Below are positions 1-5,352 of a stretch of 9,048 nt of DNA, one piece after another. The DNA lies in assembly GCA_910584115.1 (NCBI GenBank), contig CAJTYN010000057.1, positions 7,793 through 16,840 of the forward strand. The letters are read 5' to 3'. Each line of letters starts with the position of its first letter. Within the stretch, counting starts at the first letter, position 1. The notes under the pieces were generated by a model. That model worked only from the letters and a program-made list of their open reading frames with translations, ran no database searches and was not told the origin of the DNA. A program made the translations under genes and the position numbers. The DNA comes from an uncultured Lachnospiraceae bacterium. Lineage in GTDB: Bacteria > Bacillota > Clostridia > Lachnospirales > Lachnospiraceae.

Positions 1-59
1 TCGATCTGGTTCCGTATATCTGCGTACCATTGTTCGTTCGTCATTCCCATATCTTCCAT
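1..59 (-). CDS. 5' end of an unidentified divergent gene (partial)
   Basis: Read on the minus strand, an AGGAGG-type ribosome binding site (within 66-75) lies about 8 nt before an ATG at 59-57. The frame stays open to the window edge for 19 codons, beginning MEDMGMTNEQWYADIRNQI. A second ATG six codons in (MTNEQWY...) is possible, but the Shine-Dalgarno spacing favours the first. A well-formed promoter lies upstream at 115-143. Too little protein is visible to name a family. It is transcribed divergently from the mttB-like gene and shares its intergenic region, so a functional link such as a regulator or an accessory of amine metabolism is possible but not shown. Confidence 0.6.
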   Translation of the reverse strand, partial: MEDMGMTNEQWYADIRNQI

Positions 60-85
60 CCTTACTTCCTCCTTTTTATATTTCG

Positions 86-99
86 GATCCATGTGGATC
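86..99. repeat. Small palindrome in the leader of the divergent gene
   Basis: GATCCA-TG-TGGATC is a perfect 6+6 bp inverted repeat. It lies between the predicted minus-strand transcription start (about 108) and the ribosome binding site (about 70). It could be an operator or a small leader hairpin. It is short enough to be chance. Confidence 0.3.
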
Positions 100-114
100 A
101 CCTCTGATGATACC

Positions 115-143
115 ATTATGATCTTTTTATGATCTGTTATCAA
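115..143 (-). promoter_or_regulatory. Predicted sigma-A promoter for the divergent gene
   Basis: On the minus strand a -35 box TTGATA (143-138) is followed by a 17-bp spacer and a -10 box CATAAT (120-115). Each hexamer differs from consensus at one position. Transcription would begin near 108, leaving a leader of about 50 nt before the ATG at 59. Confidence 0.6.
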
Positions 144-172
144 CGCGTTTTTTCACACGTTTTCGGAGAGTT

Positions 173-208
173 CCTGATCGGCAGTGCCGGGCATGCAGGC
201 TGATCAGG
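173..208. repeat. Imperfect dyad in the divergent intergenic region
   Basis: CCTGATC (173-179) and GATCAGG (202-208) are perfectly complementary, and a smaller TGCC-G-GGCA dyad (185-193) lies between them. It sits about midway between the two divergent promoters. No T-run follows, so it is unlikely to be a terminator. It may be a regulator binding site or a cruciform-like element. Confidence 0.3.
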
Positions 209-234
209 AGCATAGGGGATTTAGATAAAAAAGA

Positions 235-250
235 TCGAAACACGTTCGGA
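235..250. promoter_or_regulatory. Operator-like motif, copy 1 (upstream of mttB -35)
   Basis: TCGAAACACGTTCGGA matches a second 16-mer at 292-307 (TCAGAACATGTTCGGA) at 13 of 16 positions. It ends 7 bp before the -35 box of the mttB promoter. By itself it is only a partial palindrome. The duplication around the promoter suggests a regulator binding site, perhaps for the TetR-type protein encoded downstream; this is an inference. Confidence 0.4.
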
Positions 251-257
251 AAACGTA

Positions 258-286
258 TTGACAAAAAGTAAATATATCCGTATAAT
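258..286 (+). promoter_or_regulatory. Consensus sigma-A promoter of the mttB-like gene
   Basis: TTGACA (258-263), a 17-bp spacer and TATAAT (281-286) match the housekeeping consensus at all 12 hexamer positions. Transcription should begin near 293, inside the palindrome at 292-307. A promoter this strong would normally need a repressor to be conditional, which fits the operator-like repeats on both sides. Confidence 0.8.
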
Positions 287-291
287 ACAAT

Positions 292-307
292 TCAGAACAT
301 GTTCGGA
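292..307. promoter_or_regulatory. Operator-like palindrome, copy 2, over the mttB transcription start
   Basis: TCAGAACATGTTCGGA contains a perfect 10-bp palindrome, GAACATGTTC (295-304), which extends to 16 bp with one mismatched pair. It covers the predicted +1 of the mttB promoter, a typical position for a repressor such as a TetR-family dimer. A related copy lies at 235-250. The binding protein is not known from sequence. Confidence 0.5.
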
Positions 308-351
308 TAAAATAACACTAAATGATCTGGAGCTATAAGGAGGAGGTTATT

Positions 352-1776
352 ATGGACTATCAGAGTGAGAGACTGCAGCGATTACATAAAGCTGCTATGC
401 GGATCGTTGAGAATGTGGGGATGAAGTTCCACCATCCGAAGGCTGTGGAGATATTGAAGGCGAATGGGATACGCTGTGAAGGCAATGTTGCTTATTTTAC
501 GGAAGAACAGCTGATGTACTGGGTGCACAAAGCTCCTTTCAGTTTTACTTTGTATGGCGGGGATAAAAAGTATGACTGTGATCTTGGCGGGAAAGAGGTC
601 AATCCAGCACCTCCGTATGGGGCGCCCTATATCACAGAGCCAAATGGGGAAAAGAGAGCTGCGACAGCAGAGGATTACGTTGATCTTATCAAACTCTTTG
701 AAGCGAACGAAGATTATAAGATGAATGGCGGACCGATCGTCGCGATCGATGGCGTAGACCCGCGTCTGGGTGCGCTGGCCATGTGGTATGCGACGTACAC
801 GCATTCCGAGAAGGTGATGATGATCCATACGGGGGATCAAGAGGTCGTAGGCGCACTCATCAGAGCGGCCGAGGTCGCATGGGGAGGCAGAGAAGCTCTG
901 CGTGAGAAGCCGCGTATGTTTACGATCGTGGATGTGAACTCGCCGATGCAGTTTGGGGTCACGATGACAGAGACGCTCATCGCTCTAGCGGAAGCGGGCC
1001 AGGCTTTTACCGTGGCAAATTGTTCCATGGCCGGATCCACTTCGCCGGTGACCCTTGCAGGCACGGTGTCTTTGATCATCGCGGAGAATCTCCCGGTGAT
1101 CGCGTTGGCGCAGATGGTGCGCCCAGGGACTCCCGTACTGATCGGCAGCCAGTCCTGTACCGCGGATATGGCTTCCGGACAGATCGCCGGCGGCTCTCCG
1201 GAAGGCGCGCTCTGTTATAAATATGTGGCAAACCTGTCCGATCATTATGGGCTTCCTTCCCGTGGAGGCGGTGCGATCTCAGATTCTAAGATCGTGGATC
1301 CGCAGAGCGCATATGAATCCATGATCACGCTCATGGCTTGTTATGAGAACGATATGAACCTGATCATCCATGCGGCAGGTATCCTGGACGGCTACAACGC
1401 TGTTTCCTATGAAAAGGTGCTCCAGGATTTTGAGATCCTCAATTATGTGAAACGTTATGTCCGGGAGTTTGACATCAATGAGGAGACACTTGCATTTGAA
1501 GAGATAGAAGAAGTGGGACATTCAGGCGAATACCTCACGTCAGAACATACATTTGAATGGTGCCGTAAAGAGCCGATGGCTCCGCGTGTGACTACTCGTG
1601 GTGTCGTGGCAGATCCGGTACATCAATTCCAGAAACGTTTGGATGCTTACAAGGAACGTCTCCTTGAGCGATATGAGAAACCCGAGATCGATCCGGAAAA
1701 GCTCGGTAAGATCAAGGATATCTTCGAAGAAGCAGGGCTCAGCCGTGCGTGGATGGATATGGTAGACGGATTGTAA
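352..1776 (+). CDS. MttB-superfamily (non-pyrrolysine) corrinoid methyltransferase
   Basis: This 474-aa cytoplasmic protein belongs to the trimethylamine methyltransferase MttB superfamily (COG5598). Such TIM-barrel enzymes move a methyl group from a methylated amine, often a quaternary amine such as glycine betaine, carnitine, proline betaine or gamma-butyrobetaine, to the Co(I) of a partner corrinoid protein. Family-like segments include the N-terminal RLHKAAMRIVENVGMKFHHP (9-28), MAGSTSPVTLAG (226-237), GGGAISDSKIVDPQSAYE (305-322) and GHSGEYLTSEHT (389-400). Length is full for the family and there is no internal TAG, so it is a non-Pyl homologue like MtgB or MtcB, and trimethylamine itself is an unlikely substrate. 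An upstream in-frame ATG at 322 is rejected because the AAGGAGGAGG ribosome binding site (337-346) lies between the two and fits the ATG at 352. No corrinoid protein or activator gene is adjacent. The exact substrate cannot be read from the sequence. Confidence 0.88.
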   Translation: MDYQSERLQRLHKAAMRIVENVGMKFHHPKAVEILKANGIRCEGNVAYFTEEQLMYWVHKAPFSFTLYGGDKKYDCDLGGKEVNPAPPYGAPYITEPNGEKRAATAEDYVDLIKLFEANEDYKMNGGPIVAIDGVDPRLGALAMWYATYTHSEKVMMIHTGDQEVVGALIRAAEVAWGGREALREKPRMFTIVDVNSPMQFGVTMTETLIALAEAGQAFTVANCSMAGSTSPVTLAGTVSLIIAENLPVIALAQMVRPGTPVLIGSQSCTADMASGQIAGGSPEGALCYKYVANLSDHYGLPSRGGGAISDSKIVDPQSAYESMITLMACYENDMNLIIHAAGILDGYNAVSYEKVLQDFEILNYVKRYVREFDINEETLAFEEIEEVGHSGEYLTSEHTFEWCRKEPMAPRVTTRGVVADPVHQFQKRLDAYKERLLERYEKPEIDPEKLGKIKDIFEEAGLSRAWMDMVDGL

Positions 1777-1801
1777 AGATAATACGGCTGTGATTTAAGA
1801 T

Positions 1802-1830
1802 TTGACATTTTACCTGGAGAAAGATATAAT
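1802..1830 (+). promoter_or_regulatory. Consensus promoter of the tetR-like gene
   Basis: TTGACA (1802-1807), a 17-bp spacer and TATAAT (1825-1830) are again a perfect match. Transcription would start near 1837, inside the palindrome at 1828-1842. No terminator is visible between mttB and this promoter, so tetR may also be reached by read-through from mttB. Confidence 0.75.
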
Positions 1831-1842
1831 ATCTTAGATATT
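1828..1842. promoter_or_regulatory. Perfect palindrome over the tetR -10/+1 (autoregulatory operator candidate)
   Basis: AATATCT-T-AGATATT is a perfect 7+1+7 inverted repeat that overlaps the last three bases of the -10 box and the expected +1. TetR-type repressors often repress their own gene from such a site. Its sequence differs from the motif at the mttB promoter, so both need not be bound by the same protein. Confidence 0.45.
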
Positions 1843-1844
1843 TA

Positions 1845-1856
1845 TGGTACATACCA
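1845..1856. repeat. Second short palindrome in the tetR leader
   Basis: TGGTA-CA-TACCA (5+2+5) lies directly downstream of the 1828-1842 palindrome. A further perfect 10-bp palindrome, CTTTCGAAAG, covers 1863-1872 just before the start codon and includes the AAGG of the ribosome binding site. Together they make the 60-bp leader dense in dyads. Their role is unknown. Confidence 0.3.
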
Positions 1857-1883
1857 CATATGCTTTCGAAAGGTCAAGAGTAA

Positions 1884-2561
1884 GTGTCTACACATAAGAG
1901 CAGCAAACAGATAAAAAAAAGATTGATCGAGTGTGTCTATACGGAGCTTCTTTCCAATCCTGTCTCAGCGTTGAAGGTCAGGGATCTGGCAAAGAAGTCC
2001 GGATGCGCACCCTCGACGATATATCAGCATTTTTCCAACCTGGATGAATTGATAGCTGTAGCGTCCATTAAGTTTTTTGACGATTACGCTTCTGAATATA
2101 GTAAGATGCTCGATGAACATCGGGATCTTATAGACAGCTATCTTCGTGGGTGGGAGCTTTTTTGTGAATTTGCTTTTGGAAGGCCTGATATTTATTATCA
2201 TTTGTTTTGGGATCTGAATGCGTGTGATCTGGAAGAGGCGATCGGAAAATATTATAGCGTTTTTCCTTTGAAACCGCCGGAAGTGTATTCTGTACAGTAT
2301 TATCTGACTTTTTTGGGGGGCGATGTGGTCGAACGCGATCATGTACTCATGCGGAGCATGGCAAGCCATTGCCTGGTCTCTATCGAAGATGCGCGTTATG
2401 TGAGCATCGTGGTCACCTCTATCGCCCGCAGTCTCCTTGCGGATTGCAGGGGGGCGGGTGAAGAAGAGAGGAAAGAAGCAAGTGCACGATGCATGGGATT
2501 GGTCAGGCATACCCTTGATATGGCGCTCGATCTGTACAGATATAGAAAAGGGATCCTATAA
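1884..2561 (+). CDS. TetR/AcrR-family transcriptional regulator
   Basis: This 225-aa protein has the classic N-terminal TetR DNA-binding domain. Helix 1 is about residues 8-25, and the helix-turn-helix lies at about 31-53 (KVRDLAKKSGCAPSTIYQHF, then SNLDEL). In this family KxSGxxxSTIYxHFxxxDEL is the usual signature. The rest (about 65-225) is a helical, family-variable ligand/dimerisation domain; it includes the aromatic-rich stretch FGRPDIYYHLFWD and resembles no particular ligand class that I can name. The start is GTG at 1884, with AAAGG about 10 nt upstream. It lies between the methyltransferase and transporter genes on the same strand and most simply acts as their local repressor. The ligand could be the amine substrate or a related metabolite. 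It ends 52 nt before an intrinsic terminator. Confidence 0.88.
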   Translation: MSTHKSSKQIKKRLIECVYTELLSNPVSALKVRDLAKKSGCAPSTIYQHFSNLDELIAVASIKFFDDYASEYSKMLDEHRDLIDSYLRGWELFCEFAFGRPDIYYHLFWDLNACDLEEAIGKYYSVFPLKPPEVYSVQYYLTFLGGDVVERDHVLMRSMASHCLVSIEDARYVSIVVTSIARSLLADCRGAGEEERKEASARCMGLVRHTLDMALDLYRYRKGIL

Positions 2562-2612
2562 AACAGAGTAATCCAAACAAAAAGACAAATAGCTTTTGCG
2601 GGGTCATGTCCA

Positions 2613-2644
2613 GGCCGGGGAATTTATTTCCTCGGCCTTTTTTT
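2613..2644 (+). terminator. Intrinsic terminator between tetR and the MFS gene
   Basis: GGCCGGGGAA (2613-2622) pairs with TTCCTCGGCC (2628-2637) through 10 bp including one G-U pair, with a 5-nt loop, and is followed by seven T residues (2638-2644). This is a textbook Rho-independent terminator. It lies only 27 nt before the MFS start codon, with no obvious promoter in between, so it may work as an attenuator for the transporter gene rather than only as the end of the tetR transcript. Confidence 0.85.
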
Positions 2645-2671
2645 AAAATAAAATGATAAAGGAGAATATAG

Positions 2672-3961
2672 ATGAAGATCACTGGAATAAAACGATGGAT
2701 CATGCTCATCGTCGTGTCGATATTTTCGGGGACGATGGTGATCACCCCTTATCTGAGATTTAGCTATTATGATCAGATCGTCCTTCTGTTTACAGAGTGC
2801 AGGCAGATCGTCGATCCGGCGTCAGTCAACGAATATATAGGCGATCTGGCGATGGTCTATGGTGCGATCGTGATGGTCATGTATCTGGTGGGCGGGGTCT
2901 TGGTCGATAAATTTGGCGAAAAGATCATGCTCGTGCTGGGCGGTCTTATGATGGCCGGCGGGACGGCCCTCTATGGCCTGGCCCTGAACAGGGCTTCCCT
3001 GTGGGTCGCTTTTATCCTTTTTGGATTTGGGACGGGCACCATGTGGGGCGGATACCTGAAGCTGACGAGAAAGCTGGGGACTTCCGAGGAACAAGGGCGG
3101 ATGTACTCGACATCTGAGTTTGTCAGAGGCGTCACCGGGACTGTCTTGGGCCTGGTGGGCGTGGCGATCTTGAACCAGGCGATCCTGCCTAGCGGTGAAA
3201 TGGATCCTGTCCTGATCGGGAGCAGATGGAAGATCATGCTCTTTATGCAGGCGGCGATCTATATCATATGCGTGATCGTCTGTATCATCCTCGTGCCGAA
3301 CAGAGTAGTCGGGGCAGAGGAGACAGAAGAAGGATCTGAAGCGTTCACGCTGAAAGGAGCTGTCACGGTCCTGAAGATGCCTAGCACCTGGATCGCTACG
3401 GCGGTGCTGTTCTTCGGGTACTCGATCACGGCCTGCGCCAGCGGTTATCTGGGCGCCTATACGTCCAATGTGGTGGGCGTATCCTCCTCGCAGGCTGCGA
3501 CCTTTGCGATCATCAGGAACTATTTCATCGCGGCGATCTCCACATTCCTCATCGGGTATGTGGCGGTGAGATTTAAATCAGAGTCGAAGACGATCGGCAT
3601 CTACAGCCTGGGATCGGGGGCCCTGGTCGTGGCGATGCTGCTGTTCCAGAATGATTTTGCCCTGTGTGTGGGCTGTACATTTGTCTTTGCCGCGATCTAT
3701 ACCGGTATGCGCGGATTGTATTTTGCCATACCCTCAGAGCTGGGTGTGCCGGTCCATCTCTCAGGCGCCATGACGGGGATCATGTCGTTCATCGGATATC
3801 TGCCGGATGTGTTTTTTGCTAAATTAGCCGGGGGATGGTTGGATAAATATGGGCTGAAAGGGTATCAGTATATCTGGTATTGGGCGATCGGCTGCGCGGT
3901 CATCGGAGCCATAGTCTGTTTCTTTGCATGCAGCTATGCGCGGAAGCAGAGAGCACAGTAG
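2672..3961 (+). CDS. Major facilitator superfamily (MFS) transporter
   Basis: This 429-aa integral membrane protein has about 12 hydrophobic segments. The first is near residues 8-27. Segments 2 and 3 flank the MFS motif A GGVLVDKFGEK (74-84). The sixth is near 188-209, followed by a charged central loop (about 210-237, AEETEEGSE) and six more segments. A second motif-A-like GGWLDKYG appears at 387-394, between segments 11 and 12. MFS proteins move small solutes by facilitated diffusion or ion coupling across the cytoplasmic membrane. The substrate is not evident; linkage to an MttB homologue and a TetR regulator suggests import of a methylated amine or export of a product, but this is inference. 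The ATG at 2672 has AAAGGAG (2658-2664) at 7-nt spacing. The stop is TAG; after a second in-frame TAG the same frame continues as a hydrophobic stretch. Confidence 0.88.
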   Translation: MKITGIKRWIMLIVVSIFSGTMVITPYLRFSYYDQIVLLFTECRQIVDPASVNEYIGDLAMVYGAIVMVMYLVGGVLVDKFGEKIMLVLGGLMMAGGTALYGLALNRASLWVAFILFGFGTGTMWGGYLKLTRKLGTSEEQGRMYSTSEFVRGVTGTVLGLVGVAILNQAILPSGEMDPVLIGSRWKIMLFMQAAIYIICVIVCIILVPNRVVGAEETEEGSEAFTLKGAVTVLKMPSTWIATAVLFFGYSITACASGYLGAYTSNVVGVSSSQAATFAIIRNYFIAAISTFLIGYVAVRFKSESKTIGIYSLGSGALVVAMLLFQNDFALCVGCTFVFAAIYTGMRGLYFAIPSELGVPVHLSGAMTGIMSFIGYLPDVFFAKLAGGWLDKYGLKGYQYIWYWAIGCAVIGAIVCFFACSYARKQRAQ

Positions 3962-4071
3962 AAAGATCCATAGCATACAGACCGCAGATGTATTCTGTTC
4001 ATCCTGATCCTGGTCTGCGTCAGCCTGGTAAAAGAGATGCAAAAGGAGGGTAAGAACAAAGGATAGATAGT

Positions 4072-4105
4072 GCAGGCCGGAACGTGTTCGAGCGTTCTGG
4101 CCTGC
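4072..4105. terminator. Long hairpin between converging genes (probable bidirectional terminator)
   Basis: GCAGGCCGGAACG (4072-4084) and CGTTCTGGCCTGC (4093-4105) form a 13-bp stem with one G-U/G-T position and an 8-nt loop. It lies 13 nt beyond the minus-strand uma2 stop and about 110 nt beyond the MFS stop. The flanking T-tracts are interrupted in both directions (TTATGTTTTA on the plus side; ATCCTTTGTTCTT on the minus side), so it may terminate moderately both ways. Confidence 0.6.
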
Positions 4106-4117
4106 TGCCGTTATGTT

Positions 4118-4660
4118 TTATAAAAGTTCCTGGATATCGATCGTCAGATCCTCATAGATACAGACGGGGATCTGATCATCAAAGGCGTACAGGGCCGATG
4201 CATTGCCGCAGGCCAGATCAAAGACATTTACGGCGCGTTTCATAGGATTTACGATCCAATACTCCCGCACCCCGGCGGAACGGTATTTGAAGAGTTTGAT
4301 CCCGTAATCCATCCGCTCAGTGCCGGGAGAAGCGACTTCGATCACCCAGTCCGGCGCCCCGATGCAGCCCCGGTCGTCCAGTTTGGACTTGTCGCAGATG
4401 ACTGAGATGTCAGGTTCCACGTAATTTTTGTCATCTGCGTTCAGGAATACGGCGTAGGGGGCGAGGTAGATCTTACAGTCGCCTCTGTGTGCATCGATGT
4501 AGTCCGCGATCTTACGGGAAATGGAAAAGATGATGTCTTGGTGGCGGGCGCTGGGCGGTGCCATCATGTAGATCCGGCCGTCGATCAGTTCGGCGCGTCT
4601 GCCGTCTGGCAGGGCGTAGATATCCTGAATGGTATAGAGTTTTTCCTGCGGTGATGCCAT
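4118..4660 (-). CDS. Uma2-family protein (DUF820, PD-(D/E)xK nuclease fold)
   Basis: This 180-aa protein shows the Uma2/DUF820 pattern: YTIQDIYALPDGRRAELIDG (9-28) with the conserved E-L-I-D-G, PPSARHQ (35-41), VEPDISVI (81-88), DWVIEVASPGTERMDYGIK (104-122), then YRSAGVREYWIVNP (126-139). D84, E108 and K122 are the likely PD-(D/E)xK acidic and lysine residues, so the fold's catalytic set seems intact. The family is abundant in cyanobacteria and scattered in Firmicutes, often in many copies, and its biological role is poorly defined. The frame is open upstream to 4774, but the ATG at 4660-4658 is chosen because GAGGAGG lies 5 nt before it. The upstream extension also overlaps the promoter at 4704-4732. 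It converges on the MFS gene and diverges from the DUF pair. Confidence 0.85.
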   Translation of the reverse strand: MASPQEKLYTIQDIYALPDGRRAELIDGRIYMMAPPSARHQDIIFSISRKIADYIDAHRGDCKIYLAPYAVFLNADDKNYVEPDISVICDKSKLDDRGCIGAPDWVIEVASPGTERMDYGIKLFKYRSAGVREYWIVNPMKRAVNVFDLACGNASALYAFDDQIPVCIYEDLTIDIQELL

Positions 4661-4703
4661 GGGAACCTCCTCAGATGTGTCTGCTATATCGAACTTTGAA
4701 CAG

Positions 4704-4732
4704 ATTATAGCACAAAATGGATAAAAAGTCAA
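4704..4732 (-). promoter_or_regulatory. Predicted promoter of the uma2-like gene
   Basis: On the minus strand TTGACT (4732-4727), a 17-bp spacer and TATAAT (4709-4704) match consensus at 11 of 12 positions. Transcription would begin near 4697, 37 nt before the ATG. The -35 box nearly abuts the -35 region of the divergent promoter. Confidence 0.75.
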
Positions 4733-4735
4733 GTC

Positions 4736-4764
4736 TAGCAAAACTTCTGCACAGAGTATATAAT
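4736..4764 (+). promoter_or_regulatory. Probable promoter of the DUF6323-DUF6179 operon
   Basis: A perfect -10 box TATAAT (4759-4764) stands 17 bp after a weak -35 candidate TAGCAA (4736-4741, 3 of 6). Transcription from about 4771 would give a 40-nt leader to the TTG start at 4811. The weak -35 suggests either an activator or low basal use. The assignment rests mostly on the -10 box. Confidence 0.45.
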
Positions 4765-4810
4765 AAATCTCCACGATACGATGAGGGATGTCTTTACAGG
4801 AGGTGCGGAT

Positions 4811-5347
4811 TTGGAGAAAAAGGACTGGCTAAACATCATGTCAGAACAGGTGCAGGTGCGGCAGATCCTCGATACGAATGCATTTACAGAAAAGCACGGG
4901 CTCGTCCTGAGCGGGGAGGAGGCAGCGCTCTTGGCGAAGGAGAGGGTGGAGGTCCTGAAAAAGGAGCGCAGGATAGAATTTGGCCAGGGCATCCTGCCGA
5001 AGATCATCTATGCGTTCTGCGATTCAGCGTACATCACGCCAAGCGACTACTGCGATACGCTGCTGCGGCTCCAGGAGATCTTCTACCTATATAAAAATGA
5101 GATGCTGGATGAGATCACGGACGACGAGCTGCTGGAGTTCATGCGCGAACAGTTTGAGACGGTCTGTGCAGGGGATCTGGGATATCTGGAGGGGACCTGT
5201 CTGGATATCTTCGCCCAGGCGATCCGCGCGGGGTATCAGGGCCACAGGGCATCGGGCGGCCGCGGGGAATTTGAAAGACTTGACATCGTAAAGCGATGGG
5301 ACAGGGAACTGTACATGGAAGCGTTGGCGGAACTGTGCTGGAGGTGA
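4811..5347 (+). CDS. Conserved hypothetical protein, DUF6323-like
   Basis: This 178-aa, soluble, acidic-helical protein has no signal peptide or membrane segment. Recognisable blocks are RRIEFGQGILPKIIYAFCDS (53-72), a tyrosine/helix-rich middle (YCDTLLRLQEIFYLYKNEML, 80-99), DEITDDELLEFM (100-111) and GDLGYLEGTC (121-130). From memory this pattern resembles DUF6323, a family found in Clostridia beside DUF6179 proteins; a Pfam search was not possible. No enzyme motif is evident. The start is taken as TTG at 4811 because AGGAGG (4798-4803) lies 7 nt before it. The in-frame ATG at 4781 has no comparable ribosome binding site and lies only about 10 nt after the predicted transcription start. The stop codon overlaps the ribosome binding region of the next gene, so the two are probably co-translated. 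Confidence 0.7.
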   Translation: MEKKDWLNIMSEQVQVRQILDTNAFTEKHGLVLSGEEAALLAKERVEVLKKERRIEFGQGILPKIIYAFCDSAYITPSDYCDTLLRLQEIFYLYKNEMLDEITDDELLEFMREQFETVCAGDLGYLEGTCLDIFAQAIRAGYQGHRASGGRGEFERLDIVKRWDRELYMEALAELCWR

Positions 5348-5352
5348 GCGGT

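Noticed and set aside
322..351. Upstream in-frame ATG for the methyltransferase gene
   Set aside because: The ribosome binding site AAGGAGGAGG lies inside this extension and is correctly spaced for the ATG at 352; nothing suitable precedes 322.
352..1776. Pyrrolysine-containing trimethylamine methyltransferase (MttB proper)
   Set aside because: The frame has no internal TAG, and the protein has full family length without one, so it belongs to the non-Pyl homologues.
4079..4092. GAACGTGTTC in the 4072-4105 hairpin as a third copy of the mttB operator motif
   Set aside because: It resembles the core of the motif, but it forms the inner stem and loop of a terminator-like hairpin between converging genes, where an operator would have no promoter to act on.
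4661..4774. N-terminal extension of the Uma2 protein to 218 aa
   Set aside because: The extension runs across the predicted promoter, and a GAGGAGG site fits the internal ATG at 4660. Family members also begin near that point.
4781..4810. ATG at 4781 as the start of the DUF6323-like gene
   Set aside because: It has no ribosome binding site and lies about 10 nt after the predicted transcription start; AGGAGG fits the TTG at 4811 instead. It remains possible if TTG is not used.
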